Source: Streptomyces hiroshimensis
GTDB lineage: Bacteria > Actinomycetota > Actinomycetes > Streptomycetales > Streptomycetaceae
Assembly (NCBI RefSeq): GCF_014650335.1
Contig: NZ_BMUT01000002.1
Coordinates: forward strand, 398,110-462,109
Direction of reading: 5' to 3'
DNA: 64,000 nucleotides
Position 1 is the first letter of the stretch; every line of letters begins with the position of its first letter. Below, one piece after another: positions 43,853 to 52,499 of this stretch. Under the pieces are notes generated by a model. The model saw only the letters and a program-made list of their open reading frames with translations. It did no database searches and was not told where the DNA came from. The position numbers and the translations under genes are program-made.

Positions 43853-44857
43853 GTGAAGATCTCGGTTCTGGTCGTGGACGGCGTGTTCGACTCCGGGCTC
43901 GCGTCCGTGCTCGACGTCCTGCGGACGGCCAACGAACTGCGCCACGAGGTGCCGCAGCCCCCGCCCCCGTGGGAGGTGGCCTGCGTCAGTCCGCGCGGGC
44001 CCGTACGGACCGCCGTCGGGCACCGGGTGGAAACCGTGGCTCCGGAGGCCGCCCCGGCGCCCGGCGCCCTTGTCGTGCCCGGAGTCGGGCACAAGCGGCC
44101 GGGGCCGCTGACCGCGTGGGTCGCCTCGCCGGACCAGGCGCCCGAACGGGAACTCGTCCGGCAGGCCCGCGCCGCCCGTACGCCCCTCGCCGCCGCCTGC
44201 ACCGGCACGTTTCTGCTCGCCGAGAGCGGGGTGCTCGACGGGCAGCCCGCCACCACCACGTGGTGGCTCGCTCCCGACTTCCGGCAGCGTTACCCCGAGG
44301 TCCTGCTGGACGAGACGCGCATGCTCACCCACGCGCCGGGCGTGAGCACGGCCGGCGCCGCCACGGCGCACCTGGACCTCGCGCTCTCGCTCGTACGGGA
44401 CGGCAGCCCGGCCCTCGCCGAGCTCACCGCCCGCTACCTGCTCATCGACACCCGCCCCGCCCAGGCGGGTTACGCCGTGCCCGGCCACCTGGCGCGTACC
44501 GACCCGATGGTCGCCGGGTACGAGCGCTGGGTGCGCGAACACCTCGACCGGCCCCTGCGCATCGCGGACGCCGCCCGCAGCCTGGGCGTGAGCGAGCGCA
44601 CCCTGCAGCGCGCGGTCGACCGCGTCCTCGGTATCTCGCCCCTCCGCTTCGCGCAGCGCATCCGTCTCGAACAGGCCGCGCACCTGCTCCGTACGACCGG
44701 GCTGCCGACGGACGCCGTGGCCCGCCGCGTCGGCTACGAGAACGCCACCACCCTCACCACTCTCCTCCGCGAACGCCTCGCCACCACCCCGGGCCAACTC
44801 CGACGCCAGTCCCCGCCGGGGGCAGAGGGTTCCGGTTCCGGACCCCGACTGGCATGA
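43853..44857 (+). CDS. AraC-family regulator with DJ-1/PfpI (GATase1-like) domain
   Basis: 334 residues in the FtrA/GlxA-regulator style: residues 1-180 form a DJ-1/PfpI domain (KISVLVVDGVFDSGLASVLD; AACTGTFLLAESGVLDG with the nucleophile-elbow Cys), followed by two AraC HTHs (LDRPLRIADAARSLGVSERT; TDAVARRVGYENATTLTTLL). The frame is open further upstream, but GTG 43853 has TACCGT (43840-43845) 7 bases before it and starts at the domain edge, so a leaderless mRNA is likely. Target genes are unknown. Confidence 0.9.
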   Translation: MKISVLVVDGVFDSGLASVLDVLRTANELRHEVPQPPPPWEVACVSPRGPVRTAVGHRVETVAPEAAPAPGALVVPGVGHKRPGPLTAWVASPDQAPERELVRQARAARTPLAAACTGTFLLAESGVLDGQPATTTWWLAPDFRQRYPEVLLDETRMLTHAPGVSTAGAATAHLDLALSLVRDGSPALAELTARYLLIDTRPAQAGYAVPGHLARTDPMVAGYERWVREHLDRPLRIADAARSLGVSERTLQRAVDRVLGISPLRFAQRIRLEQAAHLLRTTGLPTDAVARRVGYENATTLTTLLRERLATTPGQLRRQSPPGAEGSGSGPRLA

Positions 44858-44909
44858 TCGTTTGCGCTGTGCCACATGGAGTGATTGCGGCCAAGGGGTG
44901 GGAGTGACC

Positions 44910-45239
44910 GTGGACCAGCTGTCCGAGGAAGAGGAATGCGTTCTCGTCAACGCCCGGGAAATGTCGCCCCTTTGGTCCGTCGTGGCCGATTGGACCCGTG
45001 GCGGAGATGATGCCGAGTGCTCGGCCGTCGTTCCCGTTTTCACCGAGATCATCGGCCGGTGGGAGCGCGCCGGATACGTCGAGGTCTACCGGAGCGACGA
45101 GTGGCCGGCGCATGAGGCCGGGGAGCGGTTGACCGGCGACGTTCTTGAGGAGGCGCTGCGTCGGCCGTCCACCTGGGCGTACCGGGAAGGGCCTCCGGTG
45201 ATCGGCTTGTTGGCGGCTGCCGATCCACGGGATGTCTAG
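44910..45239 (+). CDS. Conserved hypothetical protein (109 aa)
   Basis: An acidic 109-residue cytoplasmic protein (VDQLSEEEECVLVNAREMS; SDEWPAHEAGERLTGDVLEE). The C-terminal half, with an aromatic-Pro pattern and a helix-rich N-terminus, resembles small winged-helix-like hypothetical proteins of Streptomyces, but no domain is certain. GTG 44910 is preferred (GGGAG 5 bases upstream); GTG 44904 is an alternative. Its stop overlaps the stop of the opposite gene by 3 bases. Confidence 0.65.
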   Translation: MDQLSEEEECVLVNAREMSPLWSVVADWTRGGDDAECSAVVPVFTEIIGRWERAGYVEVYRSDEWPAHEAGERLTGDVLEEALRRPSTWAYREGPPVIGLLAAADPRDV

Positions 45240-45526
45240 AGGCGCATCGACAGGAGAGCCGTTCCCGCCGTCGTCATCAGGAGGCCTGCGAACGTCAGGG
45301 CCGCACCACGCAGACGGAAGTTGGTCGTGGTGAGGCCCCTGTGGGTGACGGACGGGAGGCTCAGGCTGTCGGAGCCGGTGAGGCGGCGGTAGATCCGCTC
45401 GGACCGCGCCCGGGCCATGGCCGCGTACGAGTCGGCGGCGCCGCCGATGTTGAAGGCGAGACGCAGACCGAAGACGACCGCTGCGAGGCCGCCGACGGCG
45501 ACCAGGGCGGGAATTGCTATACGCAT
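45236..45526 (-). CDS. Small membrane protein with two helices (96 aa)
   Basis: The 96-residue protein has helices at about residues 5-27 (IPALVAVGGLAAVVFGLRL) and 72-92 (LRGAALTFAGLLMTTAGTAL) joined by a 45-residue charged loop (ARARSERIYRRL). Function unknown. Convergent with the preceding gene, stop codons overlapping. Confidence 0.6.
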   Translation of the reverse strand: MRIAIPALVAVGGLAAVVFGLRLAFNIGGAADSYAAMARARSERIYRRLTGSDSLSLPSVTHRGLTTTNFRLRGAALTFAGLLMTTAGTALLSMRL

Positions 45527-45595
45527 GATGCCGGATCATATGCGGCCCCCGCCGCGAGTTCCCCCGGCAGGGGCCGCAGTCCGGCGGCTACGTAC

Positions 45596-48073
45596 TCATC
45601 CGCACACCCTCCCGTTCCCGTCCGGGTCCAGCCTCAGCGGATCGTCCTTCCCGTTCACCCTCAGGCCCTTGTAGCCGTGCTTGCCCAGCCACTCGCAGCG
45701 CGCGGCGGTCGTCGGCGCCACCGCCTTCGGGAACACCGTCGGCACGCACACGTTCTCCGCGCCGTAGTGGCGGTCGCAGCCTGCGATCCGGGTGTCCACC
45801 TTCGCCGACGTGCGCTTCGGTTCCGGCTTCTTCTCCGCGGAGTGCGGCATGCCGCCCGCGAAGCCGTGCACCATCGGGCTCGCGCTCGGGCTCGCCTCCG
45901 CCGCCATCGCCTGCGGCCCGCCCAGGTGCACCCACGAGGCCACCGACGGCACCCCCGCCGCGTCGACCGTGAAGAGCATGTACCAGCCGGGCGGCGCCAG
46001 GTCGGGGTTGCTCGTCACGTTCAGGTCGATCGTCTTGCCGTCCGACCCGACGCTCATCGGCAGGTCGACGAAGCGCTGGTTGGGGTCGGAGGAGTGGGTG
46101 ACCGCCGCCGGGCGGATCAGTTCCGCCTTGACCACCGGGCGGTCCACCGTGATCCGCTGCGTGCTCGCGTAGCTCCACTGGTCCGTCGCGACCGACGTGA
46201 TCTGCGGGCGCGCGCCCTTGTACAGGTACGGCGGGGTGTAGACGGAGACGTGGTCGTCGAAGGTGCCGTTGCCCGGGTTGTCGCCGACGGCCATCACCCG
46301 CCCGTCCGGCAGCAGGAACGCCGACGAGTGGTACGTCCGCGGGATCGGGTCCGTCGCCAGGCCCGGCTGGAACGTGCCCGCGGCCGGGTTGAACAGCGAC
46401 GCCTCGTAGACCGGGTCCGCCCGGTCGTGCAGGCCGCCGCCCGTCTCCAGGACCTTGCCGTCCGGGAGCAGGACCGCCGAGACGTACATCTTCCCCTGGC
46501 CGCCCGTCTCCGGCTTCCGGCCCCGGCCCTGGTCCACCTCGCCCTGCGGGAGCAGCGGGCCCGGCGTGTACGCCGGGTTCGGCTGCTTCAGGTCGATGAT
46601 GTCCGTGTAGCGGTTCGCCTCGGGGTTGGTGTTGACGTTGCCGCCGCCCATCGTCAGCACCCGCTGGTCCTGCGCGGGCGGCAGCAGGACGCTCGCCGAC
46701 TGGTCGCGGTGGTCCTTGTCCTGCAGCCCCGGCACGTCCGTGATCTTGTTGGTGCCGTAGTCGTAGACCGACGCGCCCGTGCCCGGCGTGCCGTTGCCGA
46801 ACACGTGGCTGCCGGAGTAGAAGAGCCGCCCGTCCTGCATGAGGATCATCGACGGGTACAGGCCCCAGTACGACCAGGTCTGGTTGACCTCGTTCACCGG
46901 CAGCCACTTCTGCTGCGCCTGGCTGAACTTCTCGGCGGTCACGCTGCCCGTGGAGTCCTCGCGCAGCCCGCCGAAGGAGATCACGTCGCCGTTGCCGAGG
47001 ATCGTCGCGGACGGGTACCAGTGGCCGTCGTTCATGTCGTTCGTCTTCACGTACGACTCGGTCGCCGGGTCGAAGAGGTACGAGTCCTTGAAGCCCTCGT
47101 AGCCGTGGCTGCCGTCGGCCGCCGGGTAGGCCTTGTTGCCGCTCATGATGAGGACGCGCCCGTCGGAGAGCTGGACGTGGCCCGCGCAGAACATGTCCAC
47201 CGGCGTCGGGACGGTCTTCATCGCCCCCGTCTTCGGATCGTAGACCGCCGACGTGAACGTGCCCGCCTTGAACAGCTCCGGGTCGTTGCCGGAGCCCGCG
47301 ACGAGCAGCACCTTGCCGTTCCGCAGGACGACCGAGTGCATGCTGCGGACGGGGTTCCTGAACGGCATCACGGCCCAGCTGCCCTTGGTGCACGCGTCGC
47401 CCGCGGTGCAGGCGTCGCCGGGCGCCGGCTGGGTGGCGTCCTCCATCGCGTAGTCGTCGGTGGTGACCGTGCCCGTGCCGTACACCGAGACGCCCCAGGT
47501 GATCTGGTCCGTGCCGGGCGGCACGACGGGCGTACGGACTTCCGCCCGCGCGTAGCCCGCGCTCACCGGCAGGGTCTTCAGATCGGTCCAGTACTGCCAG
47601 CCGTCCTTCACGTCGTGCCGGAAGACGGTGACGGACGCGTCAGGCGTCGTCGACTTGTACCAGAGGGACAGGTCGTACTGGTGGGACGGGCTCACGTTCG
47701 GCGCGCAGGAGGTGTCCTCCAGCATCAGGGCCTTGCGGTCCCCGCTCAGCCGCCGGGTGAGTGTCACCGACAGCGCCCGCCCGCCGCTGTGGGCCTCCGC
47801 GGCACCCGTCAGCGCGTACGAGAAGTCGTTGTCGCCCCAGCCGGACTTCTCCCAGCACGCCGGCTCCCCGTCCCCGCGTACGGACTCGAAGCCGGGGTTC
47901 ACCAGCAGGTTCGAGCCGGCGCTGGCCGGGCCGGGCGACGACAGCAGCAGACCGGCGGAGGCCGCGCAGGTCACGAGCATCGCCGCCGCCAGCCGTGCGC
48001 GTCTGCTGCGTCTACTGCGCTTGCTGCGTCTGCTGTGTCCCCTCAGCAGGTTCCGTCCCGTCGGCAGGGTCAT
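45596..48073 (-). CDS. Secreted copper radical oxidase (galactose oxidase/GlxA type) with CBM-like and Excalibur-like domains
   Basis: 825 residues. A long, very basic signal peptide (about 1-52), a carbohydrate-binding-like beta domain (about 53-215, NLLVNPGFESVRGDGEPACW), a seven-bladed Kelch domain and a C-terminal Greek-key (DUF1929) domain. All galactose-oxidase active-site residues are in place: Cys296 (DMFCAGH), Tyr353 (HWYPSAT), Tyr581-His582 (RTYHSSAF) and His660 (AVTHSSDP), so a Cys-Tyr cofactor and Cu should form. The extreme C-terminus (LDPDGNGRVCG) is an Excalibur-like Ca site. It should oxidise alcohol groups on an extracellular glycan. Starts inside the GtrA stop codon (ATGA). 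Confidence 0.92.
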   Translation of the reverse strand: MTLPTGRNLLRGHSRRSKRSRRSRRARLAAAMLVTCAASAGLLLSSPGPASAGSNLLVNPGFESVRGDGEPACWEKSGWGDNDFSYALTGAAEAHSGGRALSVTLTRRLSGDRKALMLEDTSCAPNVSPSHQYDLSLWYKSTTPDASVTVFRHDVKDGWQYWTDLKTLPVSAGYARAEVRTPVVPPGTDQITWGVSVYGTGTVTTDDYAMEDATQPAPGDACTAGDACTKGSWAVMPFRNPVRSMHSVVLRNGKVLLVAGSGNDPELFKAGTFTSAVYDPKTGAMKTVPTPVDMFCAGHVQLSDGRVLIMSGNKAYPAADGSHGYEGFKDSYLFDPATESYVKTNDMNDGHWYPSATILGNGDVISFGGLREDSTGSVTAEKFSQAQQKWLPVNEVNQTWSYWGLYPSMILMQDGRLFYSGSHVFGNGTPGTGASVYDYGTNKITDVPGLQDKDHRDQSASVLLPPAQDQRVLTMGGGNVNTNPEANRYTDIIDLKQPNPAYTPGPLLPQGEVDQGRGRKPETGGQGKMYVSAVLLPDGKVLETGGGLHDRADPVYEASLFNPAAGTFQPGLATDPIPRTYHSSAFLLPDGRVMAVGDNPGNGTFDDHVSVYTPPYLYKGARPQITSVATDQWSYASTQRITVDRPVVKAELIRPAAVTHSSDPNQRFVDLPMSVGSDGKTIDLNVTSNPDLAPPGWYMLFTVDAAGVPSVASWVHLGGPQAMAAEASPSASPMVHGFAGGMPHSAEKKPEPKRTSAKVDTRIAGCDRHYGAENVCVPTVFPKAVAPTTAARCEWLGKHGYKGLRVNGKDDPLRLDPDGNGRVCG

Positions 48074-48657
48074 GCATCCGTCCCTTCTCCACTGTGCCGC
48101 TCGCGGCTCTTGCGGCTCTTGCGGCTCTCGGGGCCCTTGCGGGCCTTGCGCGGCAGATAGACCAGGGCCTCCGTGGCCGCGAACCGCAGCACGAAGGTCG
48201 TCAGCAGGGCGATGACCGTCGCGTGCAGCACGCCGAGGTGCAGCACGCCGGCGAACAGCGCGATCAGCGGGATCCGCAGCAGCAGATCGGCGTTGGCGAG
48301 GAGCGCGAAGCGGGCCACCCGGTCCGCCCAGTGGCGGTGGCGGCGCCGGTCGCGGAAGAGCAGGTGCTCGATCAGGAGGAAGTTCCAGAGCACACCGAGC
48401 TGGTTGGCGGCGATCTCCGCCGGTACGTAGTGCAGCCCGGCGACCGTCAGCAGGTGCAGGCCCAGCAGGTTGGGCAGGAAGCCGGTGAGTCCGATGAGGC
48501 CGAACAGCAGCATCCGGGCCCAGGGGGCGGAGGCGTGCAGCGTCGCGAGGCGCCCCGGGAAGCGGAACCCTTCCTGGGGCGCCGCCTCCGTGGTGGCCTC
48601 AGCGGTGGCCTCGGCCGCGTCCGCCCCCTGAGGCGCCCCCGTCTCGAAGAGCGTCAC
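48070..48657 (-). CDS. GtrA-like family membrane protein
   Basis: 195 residues with four membrane helices (LLFGLIGLTGFLPNLLGLHL at about residue 50; PAEIAANQLGVLWNFLLIEH; LLLRIPLIALFAGVLHLGVL; VIALLTTFVLRFAATEALVY) and basic ends, fitting GtrA/DPMS_TMD proteins that flip polyprenol-linked sugars across the membrane. The N-terminal 35 residues are acidic and Ala/Glu-rich. GTG start overlaps the GT39 stop (GTGA) and its own stop overlaps the oxidase start (ATGA), so this is the third gene of a four-gene coupled operon. Confidence 0.85.
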   Translation of the reverse strand: MTLFETGAPQGADAAEATAEATTEAAPQEGFRFPGRLATLHASAPWARMLLFGLIGLTGFLPNLLGLHLLTVAGLHYVPAEIAANQLGVLWNFLLIEHLLFRDRRRHRHWADRVARFALLANADLLLRIPLIALFAGVLHLGVLHATVIALLTTFVLRFAATEALVYLPRKARKGPESRKSRKSRERHSGEGTDA

Positions 48658-50333
48658 GGGGCGCCCTCCGCGGGTCCGCCCCGCCCGTCCCGTCCGCCCT
48701 GCCCACCAAGCCCTCTCTGCCCCACCCGCCGGACCTCGATCCGGTCGTCCCCCCGCCCGAAGGCCGCCACCACCTCCGAGTGCTCCAGCGCCCCCTTGAC
48801 CAGCGGCAGATGGGAGGCGTCGCGCCGCACCGTCGGCGAGGCGACCACGTAGTCCAGGTCCCGCCACCCCCGCGGCAGCGTCCTGCTCACGGCCGGGTCC
48901 AGGTCGGCCTTGTAGAACCAGATGGCGCCCGTGCCCGGGCCGTAGCCCGAGTGCACCAGGTCGAGCCAGATCGCGTCGTCGGCGAGGATGCGCGTACGGG
49001 CCGGGTCGGGGACGTTGCCCCGGTCGGACAGCCAGGCCTTCGCGGCGCGGTAGGGGGCGTTGACGTCGGTGGTGAGGGCGGCGCGGTCGCCGTCGTACCA
49101 GCGCGGCACCACGTACGCGGCGGCCGTCACGCCGAGCAGGACGAGGGCGGTCCAGCGCGCCGCGTACCAGCGCCGGCGGAAGCCCGGCCGGGTGCGCAGC
49201 AGCGCGCAGCCGGCGGACGCGGCCGCTCCGGCGAGGGCCAGGGACAGGAACGGCAGGGCCTGGATGACGTACATGGCGGGCAGGTAGCCCGAGGGGCGCA
49301 TGGCCACGGCCGCCAGGAGCAGCACGGCCAGCGCGGGCCCGGCGAGCGCCCGGCCGGTCACGGAGCGGCGGAAGGCGGCCAGGAGCACGACGGCGGCGGC
49401 GAGGCCGCCGGCGGGCAGCACCCGGTCGTAGTAGAGCCAGGAGCCCAGCACGTCGTGCGCGGCGGACGAGGTGTCGAGGAGGAAGCCCGAGCCGGCCCGG
49501 CTCATCTGGTACGTGACGCCGTCGACGAGCGAGACGTGCCCCGGGCCGGGGAACAGCTCGTGGTTGAGCAGCGCGAACAGCGGATAGGACAGGCCGATCA
49601 GCACGCACACGGTGATCGCGCCCGTCACCGCGAACTTGCGGGTGTCGCGGTGGCTGTGCCGCCACATGGTCACCAGCAGCGCGGGCAGGACGACCAGCAT
49701 GGTCTCCTTCGACAGCACGGCGACCGCGGCGGCCACGCCCGCGCCGAAGTGGTGCCACAGGTGCCGCCGGGGGGAGGCCGCGAGGCAGAAGGCCAGCAGC
49801 ATCCACATCACGGCGATGTTGTCGAGGAAGATCTCCCGCTGCAGGACGACGGCGAGCGGGGACAGCCCGAACAGGGCCGTGGCCAGGCCCGCGGCCCACA
49901 GCTGCAGGCCGAGCCGGCGCGCCAGTACGTAGAGCAGGACGCAGCTCGCCGCCGTGACCGCGAGCATCGCGCAGCGCATCGGGGCGACGGTCAGCGTCTC
50001 GGGCGAGACGAGCGAGGGCAGCCACGTCAGCGCGGCGATCTGGATCCAGCCCAGCGGCGGGTGGTCGTACCAGTAGGTGTAGTGGGCGAGGCCTTCGCCC
50101 TGCTGGACGGCCCACGCCTGGGCCAGGTACGTGCCCTCGTCGTCGCTGAGGCCCGGGTAGCCGGTGATGTTCCAGCCCTGGACGAGCAGGACGGCCACCA
50201 GTAGCAGTCCGCACAGCAGGAGGTCGGGGCGGGAGCGGCGCAGGCGCAGCACGGGGCGGGCCGCGGGCCGGGCCGAGGCGTGGCGGAGGGCCGCCGCCGG
50301 GCGGGCCGGGGCGGCGGGGAAGGCGGCGGTCAC
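48654..50333 (-). CDS. GT39 family (ArnT/PMT-like) glycosyltransferase
   Basis: A 559-residue GT-C enzyme with about eleven helices. The acidic motif in the first outer loop, YPGLSDDEGTYLAQAWAV, and the YDHPPLGWIQI block are typical of GT39 enzymes that use polyprenol-phosphate sugars. A soluble C-terminal domain of about 110 residues (SRTLPRGWRDLDYVVASPTV) follows. It would transfer a lipid-carried sugar to an acceptor outside the membrane. GTG start overlaps the GT2 stop, second in the operon. Confidence 0.87.
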   Translation of the reverse strand: MTAAFPAAPARPAAALRHASARPAARPVLRLRRSRPDLLLCGLLLVAVLLVQGWNITGYPGLSDDEGTYLAQAWAVQQGEGLAHYTYWYDHPPLGWIQIAALTWLPSLVSPETLTVAPMRCAMLAVTAASCVLLYVLARRLGLQLWAAGLATALFGLSPLAVVLQREIFLDNIAVMWMLLAFCLAASPRRHLWHHFGAGVAAAVAVLSKETMLVVLPALLVTMWRHSHRDTRKFAVTGAITVCVLIGLSYPLFALLNHELFPGPGHVSLVDGVTYQMSRAGSGFLLDTSSAAHDVLGSWLYYDRVLPAGGLAAAVVLLAAFRRSVTGRALAGPALAVLLLAAVAMRPSGYLPAMYVIQALPFLSLALAGAAASAGCALLRTRPGFRRRWYAARWTALVLLGVTAAAYVVPRWYDGDRAALTTDVNAPYRAAKAWLSDRGNVPDPARTRILADDAIWLDLVHSGYGPGTGAIWFYKADLDPAVSRTLPRGWRDLDYVVASPTVRRDASHLPLVKGALEHSEVVAAFGRGDDRIEVRRVGQRGLGGQGGRDGRGGPAEGAP

Positions 50334-51586
50334 GTCGTGACGTCCTCTCGGCTGAGGTGCGCGCCGGCGTGGGCGGTGAGTTCCCACTCCTTGCGGCCGC
50401 GCTGCTCGCGCCAGACCGCGCGGATCGCGGCTCCGGCGAGGAGGAGCTGGTAGCAGGGGCCGCCGAGGACGAGCTTGAGGTAGTGCACGAAGCGCACGCG
50501 CAGGCCGTACTGCACGCCGAAGTCGTGCAGGCCGACGATCTCGAAGACGAAGGTGACGAGGGCGGTGACGGCCGGCAGGAAGGTGAGCCACGCGACGTAC
50601 ACGGGGACGTGGAGCAGGAGCGTGACCGCGATGTTGAGCGGGACGACCACGCCCGTGAAGGCCTGGAGGAACGGTGTCATCAGGGTGTAGCGGGCGAGCA
50701 GCCGCTGCCCGAAGCCGGGCAGCTGCCGCCAGTCCCGCTTCCGGTAGACCTGCAGGAAGCCCTGGTTCCAGCGGGTGCGCTGCTTGAGCAGGCTCATCAG
50801 CGAGCCCGGGGTCTCCTCGCGGGTGACCATCTCGGGGTCGTAGGCGACGACGACGCGCTTGCCCTTGCTGGAGAGCCGGACGCCCAGGTCGCAGTCCTCG
50901 GCGAGGCACTCGGCGTCCCAGCCGTCCGCCTCGCGCAGCACATCGGTGCGGACGAAGACGGTGTTGCCGCCGAGCGGGATGAAGCCCTTCTCCGCGTGCA
51001 GGTGCAGGCGGCTGCGGAACCAGAAGAAGTACTCCAGGCAGTTGCGCAGGCTGTACCAGCTGGAGTGGAAGTTGATGAGCTGGACGCCGCCCTGCACGAC
51101 GTCGGCGCCGGTGCTGCGGAAGGCGTGGTCGACGTGCGCGAGCAGCGCGGGGTGCACCTGGTCCTCGGCGTCGAAGACGCCCACCACGTCGCCCAGGCAG
51201 TGCGGGAGCGCGGTGTTGAGCGCCTTGGGCTTGTTCTTCACGGCGTGGGTGTCGGTGATCACCCGGACGCGGTTGGGCGCGGCGGCGGCCATCCGCTCGG
51301 CGACCTCCGCGGTCTCCGGATCGTCGTGCCCGACGATGACGAGGATCTCGTAGCGCGCGTGCGTGGACTCCAGCAGGCGTCTGACGGTGTGTTCGAGGAC
51401 GGCCTGCTCGTGCCGGGCGGGCACCAGCAGCGAGAACGACAGGGCGCCGGTGTCACCGGCCGGCTCGAAGCGCGTCGCCGCGAGCGTCTCGGGCGTGCGC
51501 CAGGCGTGCATCTGCCACCACAGCGTGAAGGCGGCCATCCAGAACAGTGCCAGTGACACGGCGCAGACCAATACGGACGTCAGCAA
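50330..51586 (-). CDS. Processive GT2 glycosyltransferase (cellulose/hyaluronan synthase-like)
   Basis: 418 residues: an N-terminal helix (about 3-24), a GT-A domain with LLVPARHEQAVLEHT, DAED (139-142), AEDCD (229-233) and QRTRW (269-273, the QxxRW signature of processive synthases), then about four C-terminal helices that could form a translocation channel. It should polymerise a nucleotide-sugar and export the chain. First gene of the coupled operon; its promoter must lie in 51587-51754. Confidence 0.9.
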   Translation of the reverse strand: MLTSVLVCAVSLALFWMAAFTLWWQMHAWRTPETLAATRFEPAGDTGALSFSLLVPARHEQAVLEHTVRRLLESTHARYEILVIVGHDDPETAEVAERMAAAAPNRVRVITDTHAVKNKPKALNTALPHCLGDVVGVFDAEDQVHPALLAHVDHAFRSTGADVVQGGVQLINFHSSWYSLRNCLEYFFWFRSRLHLHAEKGFIPLGGNTVFVRTDVLREADGWDAECLAEDCDLGVRLSSKGKRVVVAYDPEMVTREETPGSLMSLLKQRTRWNQGFLQVYRKRDWRQLPGFGQRLLARYTLMTPFLQAFTGVVVPLNIAVTLLLHVPVYVAWLTFLPAVTALVTFVFEIVGLHDFGVQYGLRVRFVHYLKLVLGGPCYQLLLAGAAIRAVWREQRGRKEWELTAHAGAHLSREDVTT

Positions 51587-51880
51587 AGATTTCCCCCCTG
51601 AACCGATGCCGTGGGCGCGCCCTGAAGCGCTGAGTCAGCCACGAGCCGCACGGCGGCCAAGACCCCCCGGCCCCCGCAGCGTCGTTGAATGCCCCCTCAC
51701 GCGACTCCCCAGTGCGCGTGTGTCCCCCTTCGCAGGAGAGATTAAGGGGGGCAGGTGAAACTCAGGTACGTAATTGATAAATCCTGTGTTTCCGAACTTA
51801 CGGTCGATCATGGGGAGTTGGGACGTTGCCGGACCGGCCCGGCCTTCCGCCCGGCGCCCGTGAGTGGGAAACTGCCGCGT
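51587..51880. other. Divergent intergenic region with promoters of GT2 operon and lipoprotein gene
   Basis: 294 bases. 51755-51800 is markedly AT-rich for this window (GTACGTAATTGATAAATCC), as expected of a promoter or regulator site. GT2 has GGGGGGAAA just upstream of its start (51587-51595 on the minus strand) as ribosome site. I see no gene here. Confidence 0.5.
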
Positions 51881-52465
51881 ATGCGGGCATTGAGGCGCCT
51901 ACGGGGACGATCGGTGCTGTGTGCAGCGGGTGCGGTGGCGCTCACGGCCGCGGCCGCAGTGGGGCTCACCGGCTGCCGCCAGGAGGGCCCGGGCGGGCTG
52001 GACTCGGTGATCGTCGCCGTGACCGCCGACAAGCGGGCCACCGCCCGACTGGAGCACGACGGCTATCCCGTCCAGTGGCTGACCTGCACGGGCAAGGCCG
52101 AGGACCCCGGCGTGACGGAGAAGGGCGGCGCGCGCCCGGTCACCGCCGTCGGGGTCGACTGCGACGGCCGCACCAGCGGCGGGCAGAAGATCATCGTCTA
52201 CGGGCGGGTGACGGGTCTTTACGACGACTCGTGCGTGCAGGGGAAGCTGACGGCGAAGGTCGACGGGAAGACGGTCTTCACGGCGAGCGTCCTCGGCGAC
52301 TGCTCGGGGAGCGGCGTGACGAACGGCGGCGGCGACTGCGGCGGCGGTGGCGGCGGCAAAGGCGGCGGCGACAAGAGCACCGGAAACAAGGGCAACAAGG
52401 GCGACAAGCCCGTGGACAACAAGGGTGACAAACACTGGCAGGACGGGCATCAGCAATCCAAGTAA
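51881..52465 (+). CDS. Lipoprotein with Gly/Lys-rich tail
   Basis: 194 residues from ATG 51881. A basic N-terminus and hydrophobic core (VLCAAGAVALTAAAAVGLTG) end in the lipobox LTGC, so it should be lipid-anchored outside the membrane. A domain of about 100 residues with four cysteines follows (LTCTGKAEDPG; GVDCDGRTSGGQ; CVQGKLTAKVDG; LGDCSGSG), likely two disulfides, then a flexible Gly/Asn/Lys/Asp tail. An upstream frame start at 51755 is possible but would hide the signal. Function unknown. Confidence 0.75.
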   Translation: MRALRRLRGRSVLCAAGAVALTAAAAVGLTGCRQEGPGGLDSVIVAVTADKRATARLEHDGYPVQWLTCTGKAEDPGVTEKGGARPVTAVGVDCDGRTSGGQKIIVYGRVTGLYDDSCVQGKLTAKVDGKTVFTASVLGDCSGSGVTNGGGDCGGGGGGKGGGDKSTGNKGNKGDKPVDNKGDKHWQDGHQQSK

Positions 52466-52499
52466 AGAGCCCTCCCCGGCCCCCGCTTACCCTTGGTCC

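Noticed and set aside
45596..48073. Naming the copper radical oxidase glxA
   Set aside because: The neighbours differ from the cslA-glxA locus and extra CBM-like and Excalibur-like domains are present; orthology cannot be decided without alignment.
45341..48160. A 939-codon open frame opposite to the copper radical oxidase
   Set aside because: Arg/Val/Ala-rich shadow without motifs, while the minus-strand protein has intact active-site residues and a signal peptide.
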